Notes under the pieces: generated by a model
Told to the model about the DNA's origin: nothing
The model's input: the letters and a program-made list of their open reading frames with translations, nothing else
Databases searched by the model: none
Translations under genes and position numbers: made by a program
NCBI GenBank assembly: GCA_000181795.3
Contig: CM012954.1
Location: 6,919,702-6,941,415, forward strand
DNA length: 21,714 bases
Reading direction: 5' to 3'
Origin: Trichinella spiralis
Lineage: Eukaryota > Nematoda > Enoplea > Trichinellida > Trichinellidae
Shown here: positions 12,001-21,714 of the stretch, in pieces
Layout of the letters: every line of letters begins with the position of its first letter
Numbering within the stretch: the first letter of the stretch is position 1

Positions 12001-13795
12001 GACAATATTTGCAATCCACGCCGAACAAGCTACTTGAACGAAGGTAAATTTCAGTCTTTTTAACACTTTTAAAATTGTGCTAAAAAACCAACCAAACAAA
12101 CCAAATTATGGACACTACACTGCACAGTTTGTTAATTGATTTTCATTCACATTTTCACGGGAATTCTTTCTTTCCCATTCATCTAAATAAGTAAATACAC
12201 AAACATATATATATATATACAAGGGAAAATATTATATGAACAGTGAAGAAAAAAATAACTGCAATTTTTACCCAAAGCAGCAGCATGTGCGTGGTGTGTT
12301 GAATATTTGATGGTCGCTATTTTGCTTGTTTTTGCCTCACTTGTTTTCCATCCACTGCTGCAATTCATAGTAGGGGGATTAAATTTAAAGAATTCCACTG
12401 ATAAACGAATAAATTCCACTCTTGCTTGCCTCTTCAATTGTCCATCAGTTTCAACAGAATTTCGTTATAATAATAATAATGATAATGTGTGTGTGTGAGT
12501 GTACAGACGTGTGTGATTTGGAACGTGATGCTGGACCTTGTTTGGATCCGATCAGCCAGTGGTACTTCGACCGTGTGTCCAGCGCGTGTAAATTGTTCAC
12601 ATATGGCGGCTGTCGAGGCAATGCGAACCGCTTCAACACGAAAAGCGAATGCGAGGCACGTTGCGTTCAACCTGCAAAATTGACAACAACAGGTAGACAA
12701 CAAGAGAGGGACAGCAGAGGGGCAAGCAGCAAGCAACGTTTGCGGCGCTTTAACGACACAGTTTAAATAATTTCATTTAAATTCAGCCCCATTACTAATT
12801 TAAAATTCGTTCGATATTGTAAAGGTCTTCTTCTAACACTCGCAGGCAGTGCTTGTGAACTGGAGTTCGATTCTGGCCCCTGTCAGCAGTCGTTTCTGCG
12901 CAAGTGGTACCACGACCCTCGGTCGCATAAGTGCAGACCGTTCGCGTACGGTGGCTGCGGCGGCAATGACAACCGATTCGACTCGGAACAAGAATGCGCA
13001 TCCGCTTGTAATGCAGCTGTCAGCATGTCCATTACGGACGATGATCGTAAGAGAACATTCGGTGAGCAGAATATTTTTCTCACTGAAAACGTCTGCAAGC
13101 GCGCACGTAAACACTGCATCTGAAAAGTGAAATGAATGAAACAAACGAATGACAACACAACATACCAATGATAATAATGCTGCCACACACAGCTTATATT
13201 TTTTTTGCTGGAATTTTTCCATTCCATTACTTGTTAGTTTTAATGCTTGATTTCCATTCCAGAACATGCTCCAGTTTCGGTACAAGTCGACAGCACGCGT
13301 TGGACCTATCAAGAAGGACAGCCAATTGTGCTGAATTGTAGAGGCGGGACAGACGAGATGCACCACAAAAATAACGTAGTCTGGTACAAGGATAATCGTC
13401 ACGTTGCTGCCGATGTCAGTCGACGAATTGAAGTGAGAAATGTTCTCGTTTTTTTTGCAGATCCGTAATAAAATTCCAAATTACCAATGTTCAGGTTCAG
13501 TTCAACGGCTCGTTAACCATAAATTCAGCAAAAATATCCGACAGCGGAGAGTACAGTTGCGCGTTACTGCAACCAGCTGGTTCATTCTCGTCCGCTGTAC
13601 GCGTTGTAGTTGAAGGTAATCAGTTGATCTGCTGTTCTGCCCTTTTGGAGGTGATAAATTTAAATTTTCTTTCACTTCACTTTAGCCCAGAGACAAGAAT
13701 CCAACAACGAAAATTGTGTCGACAATCCGTTACTGGCGAACTGCCGACTAGTGGTCAGTGCAGGCCTTTGCAGTCACACCTATTATGGTCGTTAG
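2489..13795 (+). CDS. Ppn: Papilin (MIG-6-like ADAMTS-like matrix glycoprotein), 31 coding exons
   Basis: Papilins are secreted basement-membrane proteins related to ADAMTS proteases but without the protease domain; in C. elegans MIG-6 guides cell migration. The model starts at ATG 2489, not at an upstream in-frame TTG, and exon 1 (2489-2638) encodes a basic N-terminus and hydrophobic signal peptide ending near VGVCYK. Approximate order in the roughly 2,100 residues: TSP1-1 (86-135), cysteine-rich and spacer (to 360), TSP1-2 to TSP1-7 (to 708), eleven lagrin repeats (709-1117), eleven Kunitz domains (1162-1960), Ig (1970-2065), PLAC (from 2072). Exon boundaries were chosen so that GT-AG sites, phase and cysteine spacing agree. 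Two oddities: one lagrin unit in exon 14 changes frame between 8530 and 8554, and the frame meets TAG at 13793-13795 inside PLAC, with the rest of the domain continuing to TAA at 13823-13825. Everything else is intact, so I read it as a working gene. The papilin identity is very secure. Confidence 0.95.
2639..4475 (+). other. Papilin intron 1 (1.8 kb)
   Basis: Donor CAG/GTAACT and acceptor TTCTACAG/GAT join signal-peptide exon 1 in phase 0 to exon 2. It is by far the longest intron of the gene; most others are 60-150 bases. It holds a (GA)n microsatellite and otherwise unremarkable AT-rich sequence. Long first introns often hold enhancers or alternative first exons, but I see no specific evidence of either. 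The small open frames inside look spurious. Confidence 0.8.
2964..3001. repeat. (GA)n microsatellite, about 18 units
   Basis: An uninterrupted GA run within papilin intron 1, seen directly. Confidence 0.95.
4476..7557 (+). other. Papilin exons 2-12: seven TSP1 repeats plus ADAMTS cysteine-rich/spacer
   Basis: Exons: 4476-4663, 4860-4908, 4964-5063, 5140-5270, 5396-5600, 5680-5852, 5946-6066, 6131-6462, 6568-6921, 7005-7187, 7419-7557. TSP1-1 (GPWEPWEVIRECSRTCGGG) carries a WxxW tryptophan-mannosylation motif and a CSxTCG O-fucosylation motif. Exons 5-6 give the ADAMTS-like cysteine-rich region, with DGTRCD and CRVCGGDGSTC. Exons 6-8 give the spacer. TSP1-2 begins YTVGPWSACSVTCGQG, and TSP1-3 to TSP1-7 follow. 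TSP1-5 (WHVTEWNLCEHCND) has lost the usual CSxxCG core. Exon 2 uses donor GTACGT at 4664, not the GTAAAA four bases later, because only that phase gives NCSGNCIGAKKRYVSC. The introns before TSP1-4, TSP1-6 and TSP1-7 are all phase 0 and sit exactly before the first cysteine. Confidence 0.92.
7243..7259. repeat. Short (TC)n tract in papilin intron 11
   Basis: CTCTCTCTCTCTCTC is followed at once by GAGTGAGAGGGAGATGGAGA, so the transcript could form a short TC/GA hairpin inside the 231-base intron between TSP1-7 exons 7005-7187 and 7419-7557. Confidence 0.6.
7626..9070 (+). other. Papilin exons 13-16: eleven lagrin repeats with an N-glycosylation-rich insert
   Basis: Exons: 7626-8366, 8435-8591, 8680-8950, and 9013-9374 (first part). 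Each unit has the pattern C-x5-GCCPD-x2-T-x-A-x-GP-x3-GC; for example the unit FGCCPDNSTAASGP. I count eleven units: five in exon 13, one in exon 14, one spanning exons 14/15, three in exon 15 and one spanning exons 15/16. Between units 2 and 3, exon 13 carries an insert of about 100 residues (7778-8118) dense in N-x-S/T sequons and acidic residues. The exon as a whole has about 18 sequons in 247 residues. The unit crossing exons 14/15 shows the frame change described in the findings. Lagrin repeats are known from lacunin and MIG-6/papilin; their function is not well established. Confidence 0.9.
9203..13009 (+). other. Papilin exons 16-28: eleven Kunitz (BPTI) domains
   Basis: Exons: 9013-9374, 9452-9694, 9889-10068, 10131-10304, 10388-10690, 10744-10893, 10956-11111, 11181-11321, 11418-11549, 11616-11792, 11855-12043, 12507-12692, 12846-13061. 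Each domain keeps six cysteines and, with slight variation, the YGGCxGNxNRF core (the second reads YYHCNGNGNNF). Predicted P1 residues, taken as the residue after the second cysteine, are S, G, R, D, A, R, R, Y, L, L, Q. Domains 3, 6 and 7 could therefore inhibit trypsin-like proteases, 8-10 could target chymotrypsin- or elastase-like ones, and the rest may be structural. All boundaries are phase 1, so exons can be lost or gained without breaking frame. Linkers after domains 2, 5, 6 and 7 are rich in Ser, Pro, Gly or Ala. Domains 6 and 7 alone are split by an intron just before the fifth cysteine. Confidence 0.93.
11112..11180 (+). other. Papilin intron 22, candidate retained intron giving a short isoform
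   Basis: A 69-base intron (donor G/GTATCG, acceptor TTCTTCATAG) lies between Kunitz 6 and Kunitz 7. If retained, translation from exon 22 continues for about 13 residues (IECPVFFAQRSR and neighbours) and stops at TGA 11150-11152, giving a secreted form with six Kunitz domains and no Ig or PLAC. The C. elegans short isoform MIG-6S is reported to end after six Kunitz domains. I see no AATAAA close by, so this is an inference. Confidence 0.35.
13263..13795 (+). other. Papilin exons 29-31: Ig domain and PLAC domain
   Basis: Exons: 13263-13432, 13495-13615, 13686-13795. The Ig domain shows the B-strand cysteine in LNCRGG, the core tryptophan in NVVWYKDNR and the DSGEYSC motif of the F strand. Exon 30 is taken to begin at 13495, because the earlier TTTTTTGCAG acceptor at 13460 leads into a wrong frame. 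Exon 31 encodes a classic PLAC sequence (CVDNPLLANCRLVVSAGLC, then SHTYYGR), where TAG interrupts at 13793. The triplets after TAG read C C Q S C R N V N and then TAA. The CCxSC motif is exactly what PLAC domains have at this point. Confidence 0.9.
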
Positions 13796-13825
13796 TGCTG
13801 TCAGTCTTGCCGAAATGTAAATTAA
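13796..13825 (+). CDS. Conserved continuation of the PLAC domain beyond TAG
   Basis: Nine sense codons and a TAA follow the TAG in the same frame and spell CCQSCRNVN. PLAC domains of ADAMTS, ADAMTSL and papilin proteins need these last cysteines to complete their disulfides. The stretch is either translated by read-through, or the TAG is a base-calling error or a private mutation. Confidence 0.5.
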   Translation, partial: CCQSCRNVN

Positions 13826-14133
13826 CCACATCTTCTTCTTCATTCATCACCATCATCATAAACCAAATCAACAAAGAAGAACAATACAATAAGCACAGCT
13901 AGCTGTTGGCTTATTTATTTATCAATTTATAGTCTAGTTGTTACTCTCTCTGTTTTTTATTCTCTTTTAATTGATATTTTACAGCATAAGTTGATCAATC
14001 CTACCCGCTTGACATTTCTTCTTTTAACTCTGTCGTTAATTCCATTTAATCGTTAATACATATATACATAGTATATGCAATATGTCCAACATGTCCTCCT
14101 ATGCTTATTAATTTACAAGCATGTCACACTGCC

Positions 14134-14139
14134 AATAAA
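14134..14139 (+). promoter_or_regulatory. AATAAA polyadenylation signal, probably papilin
   Basis: This is a canonical AATAAA about 310 bases after the PLAC stop, in a sensible position for the papilin 3' end. A further AATAAA-like site occurs near 14200. Confidence 0.5.
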
Positions 14140-14308
14140 TAGACTCAAGAATTATTAATGCTTTTGTTTTCCTCTAGCCATCATAAAATTGGTAAGCAAA
14201 TAATAAAATGCAAATCCATCTTCCACATTACTTTCTCTCTTTCCCATTATTATAGTTTGTGTGTTTGTGTGCATTTCATATGATCATACTTTATCCCAAA
14301 TGTCCACA

Positions 14309-14314
14309 TTTATT
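14309..14314 (-). promoter_or_regulatory. AATAAA on the - strand, possible Rab1 polyadenylation signal
   Basis: TTTATT on the + strand reads AATAAA on the - strand. It lies about 765 bases past the Rab1 stop, which is long, and I found no nearer canonical hexamer. If used, the two convergent transcripts would end within about 200 bases of each other. Confidence 0.25.
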
Positions 14315-14991
14315 GCACACTTGTACTGACGAGTGAGTGAGTATTAAAAAACAAAAAAAAGTTCACCAATACACAGATCTGTTTCTTTGTTGAAATCATC
14401 TTTACAACTTCTGACAAGAAATCAAACAACGAGACTATGTTAGCAATTAATACATGTCGTTGCAATAGAGTTATACGTATATATACATATAACATGTATA
14501 CATTATATACGTAATATATAGCAATGGAAGATGATGATAAAGAATCAGACAAATAGAAACCAGAACACAAACAATTATTATAAATTTCTTCTTTTTTGTA
14601 TAAAAAAAAGCAGGATAGGGCGTAGTAGAAAAAAAATTGTCCATACCATGCTTATGTAAAAATCAGCCAATTTCACTTCAGTTTCACCGTTGTCTACTAG
14701 CCGACCAGCACATTGGAAAAACTGATTATACACATAAGCTGATGACTATTATTTTGTTAACACAAACGAGATAAATAAAGTTGAAGCATTATGAAACTGA
14801 ACGATGCAAAATTTTTACCAAACCCCAAAATTGACAATAAATGGGCATGGCTGGTGGTGGAATGAAAAAACTTTTAAATTAAAAAAAAAGTTCACTTATT
14901 CTTACTACAGAAGGATGAAAAGAGCGTCGGCAAAGAAGAAAATAAGAAGATGAAAGAAGAAAAAAATGTCACACTTGCGAGCGACCATAGC

Positions 14992-15014
14992 AGGATGATG
15001 ATGATGATGATGAT
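14992..15014. repeat. (ATG)n/(GAT)n trinucleotide repeat
   Basis: Seven consecutive GAT units, seen directly, in the presumed Rab1 3'UTR about 65 bases beyond its stop codon. Confidence 0.9.
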
Positions 15015-15078
15015 ATGTATGACGATGATCAAATTTTCCTTTTTCAAATATAAAAACGGTCAAGATGGAATCCGATAC

Positions 15079-17908
<2,830 letters not shown>

Positions 17909-17925
17909 TTTGATGTTTCCTGTGT

Positions 17926-17935
17926 CTGAAACTAA
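17926..17935 (-). promoter_or_regulatory. 3' splice acceptor 17 bases before the Rab1 ATG
   Basis: On the - strand the sequence reads TTATTAGTTTCAG and then 17 bases to the ATG. The very short remaining leader is typical of trans-spliced nematode messages, but a cis-spliced 5'UTR would look the same. Confidence 0.5.
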
Positions 17936-18834
17936 TAAGCAGAAATTAATACTAAAACGTGAACTGAACCAACCAACCACTGCGTAAGTGTCACGATTTC
18001 AGGCACAGTAACTTGACAAGTAGGTTTCATCAGAAGACAGTACGCAAACGGTAGAACATTATTTTACTATTTGTTTCTGTCATTGATAGTAATAATAATG
18101 GAGCAAGTGAAAATTGAAAAATAGCCAATTTTACAAATCAAATCTAATGATATTTAAAGTAATTCATCAATTTTATTCCATTTAAAACAATATTTTCAAA
18201 GAAATGCAATATGGCTTTACATATCATTTGTTACATAAATTTTGTGCGTATATTTATATAATTTGGATATATGTGTGTAAATTGCCTGCGTAAAAAACAT
18301 CTTTTTAAAATTCCTTAAAAGTCATGAAAAAATGTGACTAATAATAAATTATACATTGCCAAGTGAGTAAGTCATTGTATGAGAATAATGCACCTGAACG
18401 TCAGCAGTCACATTGTAAAGATGTGGAAAAAATTGTAAATAACATTAATATTTTAACATAATAAACTCAACTGATAAACTAACAAGTTGAGAATAAACGG
18501 AAAAGTAGTATTTTTGTTATTTCCTTGTTAGAGAAGAATGAATGAGCATGTCGAAATTAATCTTTCCCCTTTGGTGGAAAGTTTTGCATAAAAGTTGGTG
18601 CTTTTATAATGTAGCGAATTTTCAATTCATGTCAGCAAATTGTTGAAAAAGAATTAATTTAATTTAATTTAATTTCAAAGTTGAACTTCAACATTTCACG
18701 AACAGTGTGCTGTTCAGAGTGAAAATGCCGGCAACTGTCATCGATTGAGTACAGTACAGCATAGTGCAGTTTATCGGATGAATAACAACGACGGCTGAAA
18801 GTTGAACCCAATCCGATCGACTTTGAACAATAAT
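17936..18834. other. Intergenic region between Rab1 and the four-helix membrane protein gene
   Basis: No gene seen. AT-rich, with a short AATTT tandem near 18654-18676. It should hold the Rab1 promoter and the 3'UTR of the upstream - strand gene. An AATAAA on the - strand at 18172-18177 is some 660 bases past that gene's stop, so its use is doubtful. Confidence 0.6.
18654..18677. repeat. (AATTT)n short tandem repeat
   Basis: About four units of TTAAT/AATTT in a row, in the presumed 3' region of the membrane protein gene. Each unit is close to a palindrome. Confidence 0.8.
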
Positions 18835-19868
18835 CTATGGTTTTGTTTGACCAGCGGACGCTAGCTGCGAGCCTTTGGATTTCAACAATTCGAAGAGCTT
18901 CAAAAAGCTAACCTGAGTTCTTTTTTCCTTAGAACGCAAATGCATTTGACAGCGCTTGTTTACAGTGTAAAACCAAAGTCCCAAAGCGGTGACAAAGTTA
19001 AATATGACGGCCAAACAGAATGGCCATATTGGTCCGAGCAGCTTTTCGAACCAGGGAACACTTTCTGGTGAAAATAGTTTAGCAAAGAGATAATCCGACG
19101 CTTCAGATCCGACCGACATCACCAACACCGTCGACAAAGTCAACACCATGCCGGTGCATATGCCGGCCATTTGGATGGCAATGTGAGGCCAAAGTAGCCA
19201 AGCTCTGTTGGTCAAAACACCGATAACAACCATCGCAATTACAGTCAACAAAAGCAAAGCAACAACACCACGCCACGAGATGGAAAACGCATCCTTATTG
19301 TTGGACGAGTATACAATGTGCAACACGAACCAACTGACCAAAGCGGTCGCTTCCAGCACAACAATGGCCAGTGTTCCATAACGAACTGTCCAACAATTAT
19401 CACAATTATTATCTGCAGATTGGGAGTTGTCAGTTGTCACGTCATGAACAGTGTGTTGTGTCGTTGAATTTTCTTGTTCTTGTTCAATAACTGCCGCAGA
19501 TACAGGCAAGTCGATTTTGGCGGTTGTGTGATCGCCTCCTGTTTTCACAACTTCCTTGAACTCTGCTGCAATTGTCTCACCATTTCCACTAACATCCGCT
19601 ACTGGTACTGCTTGCGTGATATGGATTTTCTTAGTCGGTTTCAAAAAATCGATAACTCTTTTATTCCATTTTTGCTTACCTTCACTGATAATGGTCTTGA
19701 TGATGGGTGCTTTTTTGTTTTGTGACTGATTCTAAAGAAGGATGGATGGATAACTGTTTTTTAAAATGGATCAAGTGAAACAATTTTCTCATTTGATACG
19801 CTGTTCAAGAAAATATTAATCCGTTTTATAATTGTAAAAAAAGCAATAAATAATACAAAAATTACCAT
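18835..19868 (-). CDS. Predicted four-helix membrane protein, function unknown
   Basis: I do not recognise a named family with confidence; the layout recalls MARVEL-like or nematode-expanded tetraspan proteins. The main exon runs 19731-18835. Its frame is open without an ATG back to an acceptor CTTCTTTAG, so I join it to an upstream exon whose ATG (19868-19866) sits directly before a donor, ATG/GTAATT. That gives 299 residues: a polar, acidic, Thr/Gln-rich N-terminal 110 residues, predicted cytosolic, then helices at about 120-142, 156-176, 183-208 and 236-258, and a basic C-terminal tail of about 40 residues. Motifs include NCDNCWTVRYGTLAIVVLEA before and in helix 1 and RAWLLWPH between helices 2 and 3. 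A possible 72-base in-frame intron (GTAAGC to GCAAGCAG) lies near residue 20; its pyrimidine tract is poor. The start is less certain than the membrane part. Confidence 0.72.
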
Positions 19869-20764
19869 AAGTATGAATATGAAGTTGAGAAAATTGACAA
19901 CTGTAGAGGAAGTAAGTGAACAACTAACTAACCATTTACTGTGTATGCGTGTGTGTGTGTCACAACTTCTGCTTTTGCTAGATGAATGTTTAATTTGCCA
20001 GTTTTATTCAACCAAGCGCATGCCAGCCAACGACAACACTGACGCGTCCCAGTTTCAAACAACGATCAACGTTCACCTCTGGGCGGTTACTGTGCTATTT
20101 TCCCACATCTACAAAATAAACACAATTCCTTCATTTTGAGTATATTGCAGCACAAACATGAATGGTCAACGTTGCCAAGTTAAATCTTCCACCACCACTA
20201 CTACTGCAACAAGGCGACCAAATATTTGAATTATGCAATACATAAAACGGTTATGAATTTTCTATTTCGTTTTGTTCAATATGCAATCATTAATTATTAC
20301 TAATATAAGTGGAACAACTTTTTTTTCAATAAAAATTATTCATTTATTTTGATTTTTCATATTCCATTGATCATATATGTAATATTATTAATTTCAGATA
20401 TGAATGCAGAAAGTTTTTGCTCTGAACACTGACCTCAACCTTATTTATTTATGAGTAGAAAATTGATTACTGCAAATAATAATTTCAAAAAAACCCTTGA
20501 AAATTTGTAAATTATAAAATTTTTAAAAACAGTTTTGATCAGTTGTTGATGAAGTTGAACTAATGAAAGACAGTTGAAAGAAATTTAAGAAAATTTTAAT
20601 TGCACTGCAAGTTCTAGTTGTGGAAAGACAAATTGCATCATTTTGAAATAGAAAATTTGAAAAGCACACTGAATTAGTTGACTATCGCTGAAAGTTTTCA
20701 TCAAACCAAACTTTCGCCCACCAATGGAAATAATATTGAACAGAAAAATACGAGATAATGTAGT
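19869..20764. other. Intergenic region, 5' of the four-helix protein gene and 3' of the receptor-like gene
   Basis: No gene supported. The + strand open frame at 19873-20139 has no family resemblance and crosses a GT-rich patch. The stretch should hold the promoter and leader of the four-helix protein gene on its left side and the 3'UTR of the receptor-like gene on its right. Confidence 0.6.
20444..20449 (-). promoter_or_regulatory. AATAAA polyadenylation signal for the receptor-like gene
   Basis: TTTATT on the + strand gives AATAAA on the - strand about 315 bases after the stop codon of the gene at 20765, a sensible 3'UTR length. Confidence 0.4.
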
Positions 20765-21714
20765 TCAGCTTCTGTGCTTAGCAACTTGTGAGGGGGCTTT
20801 GGGAACAAGTTTGCAGTAAAGTTTCTCTAAACCAAGTAATGAAAAAGCAATAAGCGTAGTAAAAATAAGAAAATAAAAATAATCTTGAATTTTTCCAATT
20901 TCCAACGATTTCAGTGCAAAATAATCCGTGGTACAAAATACAGTTTTGTTCGGTCGACTGTAAATAGCCGCCCGGCCTGCGTAGAACATGCGCAACGATT
21001 TCGTCGACATGACGGACAACTTGCTTTCCAGAGCTTCTTCTCTGTAATAGAAAACGCTTTGCAGTCGTGAAGTTTCTTTCACTATCGAAATCACTTTCAC
21101 AAAGCAAAATCTGCTCTCGTAAAACTCTTTCAAACTGGACAAATCGACGCCGATGTAACATAACGAAGATTTAGTGATTAATTTTCCCATTTCAAAACGA
21201 TTGTCCACGTAGAGGGGTGGATTTTTCACAAATGCCCTTCTGAACAATCCTGTCCAGGGGATTTCATCTTCAGCTTTTGGATTGATCAGCAGATGATGAA
21301 ATATTGGATCGTCTTTGATCGAAGTTAACATTGTAAATCTGCATTTCTTTCTCAACAACAGTCGGCCAAGTTCGTTCAAGTTGTCAAAGCCGTATTCAAT
21401 TCTCTCGTCCTTTTTGACCAAATAAACGGTTATGATGTTCGAAACGAGATTTAGAAAAAATATCACTGATATGAATGCAAACGTGTAAATAATTGTCTCT
21501 CGAAATGACCGCAGAAACGAAATTAGACGATTTTTCCTACTAAAATCTTGCTCAAACGCGTAAACCTCGTAAATGTATTTCGATATATGCGAAAGCATAT
21601 AAATGCTCAGTAAAGTGATGGTGAACAGAAACCAGACGTCAGTTTCGACAATGCGACTGCGTGAAAATCTGCCGCCGCACTGGCGGAACGGCTTTTCCAC
21701 TACCAAAGCAATGG
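20765..21714 (-). CDS. Ionotropic glutamate receptor-like membrane protein, C-terminal part (5' end outside window)
   Basis: The frame is open to the window edge, so the N-terminus is missing. The visible 313 or so residues follow the iGluR/IR order: the end of ligand-binding lobe S1 (ALVVEKPFRQCGGRF and VETDVW), helix M1 (about 24-44), a linker, helix M3 (about 72-96), then a post-M3 segment with the F-L-N-L-V-S-N-I-I-T-V pattern and E-Y-G-F-D-N-L-N-E-L as in the start of S2. Lobe S2 follows (about 110-270), then helix M4 (about 273-296) and a short basic tail. Such proteins are ligand-gated cation channels or chemosensory receptors. The M1-M3 linker is only about 27 residues and very charged, with no clear pore helix. 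Sequence is highly divergent, so a specific ligand cannot be named. It is a single exon here, unlike its intron-rich neighbours. Confidence 0.65.
   Translation of the reverse strand, partial: IALVVEKPFRQCGGRFSRSRIVETDVWFLFTITLLSIYMLSHISKYIYEVYAFEQDFSRKNRLISFLRSFRETIIYTFAFISVIFFLNLVSNIITVYLVKKDERIEYGFDNLNELGRLLLRKKCRFTMLTSIKDDPIFHHLLINPKAEDEIPWTGLFRRAFVKNPPLYVDNRFEMGKLITKSSLCYIGVDLSSLKEFYESRFCFVKVISIVKETSRLQSVFYYREEALESKLSVMSTKSLRMFYAGRAAIYSRPNKTVFCTTDYFALKSLEIGKIQDYFYFLIFTTLIAFSLLGLEKLYCKLVPKAPSQVAKHRS

Larger units (their letters stand above)
13826..15078. other. Tail-to-tail 3' regions of papilin (+) and Rab1 (-)
   Basis: No coding sequence found. AT-rich, holding the 3'UTR of papilin from the left and that of Rab1 from the right. 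It contains a short CT/AT-rich stretch near 14220-14250, TATA-rich repeats near 14475-14520 and a GAT repeat near 14995. The open frame on the - strand at 14310-14570 is low-complexity and looks spurious. Confidence 0.7.

Noticed and set aside
12833-13402. 189-codon open frame on the - strand
   Set aside because: It overlaps the Kunitz 11 and Ig exons antisense and has no domain features.
13461-13494. Alternative acceptor TTTTTTGCAG at 13460 for the second Ig exon
   Set aside because: It would put the DSGEYSC half of the Ig domain out of frame; the acceptor at 13494 fits.
2489-13825. Papilin as a pseudogene
   Set aside because: Apart from one frame change and one TAG, 31 exons keep splice sites, phases, cysteine patterns and domain order. 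A decayed gene of this size would carry far more damage.
19873-20139. 88-codon open frame on the + strand
   Set aside because: It is antisense to the leader region of the four-helix protein gene and shows no recognisable motif.

Overview
The window reads as AT-rich nuclear DNA of a small-genome ecdysozoan animal, most likely a nematode and possibly an early-branching (enoplean) one. The evidence is compact genes with many short GT-AG introns (often 60-150 bases), strong 3' splice acceptors just upstream of start codons, and a papilin gene whose layout (TSP1 repeats, lagrin repeats, eleven Kunitz domains, Ig, PLAC) matches the nematode MIG-6/papilin plan. The species call is inference; Trichinella/Trichuris-like is a guess, not a match.

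Layout: 1-2438 is non-coding DNA rich in simple repeats. A papilin gene fills 2489-13795 on the + strand in 31 coding exons (about 2,100 residues): signal peptide, TSP1-1, ADAMTS cysteine-rich and spacer region, TSP1-2 to TSP1-7, eleven lagrin repeats interrupted by a sequon-rich insert, eleven Kunitz domains, one Ig domain and a C-terminal PLAC domain. Tail-to-tail with it, on the - strand, is a seven-exon Rab1 gene (15079-17908). Two more - strand genes follow: a four-helix membrane protein of unknown function (18835-19868) and the 3' part of a gene for an ionotropic-glutamate-receptor-like membrane protein (20765-21714, cut by the window edge).

The papilin gene holds the most unusual signals. 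An in-frame TAG falls immediately before the CCxSC signature of the PLAC domain, and seven further PLAC-like codons follow before TAA. One lagrin repeat changes reading frame in mid-unit. Two Kunitz exons have non-canonical donors (GTTCGA, GTTTTT) and could be skipped cleanly. Retaining one short intron after the sixth Kunitz domain would yield a truncated form like the short MIG-6 isoform known from C. elegans.

The four genes show no obvious shared pathway. Papilin is an extracellular matrix protein, Rab1 directs ER-to-Golgi traffic, and the other two are membrane proteins. I see no transposon with recognisable coding capacity, no viral element, no CRISPR array and no rRNA or convincing tRNA gene.
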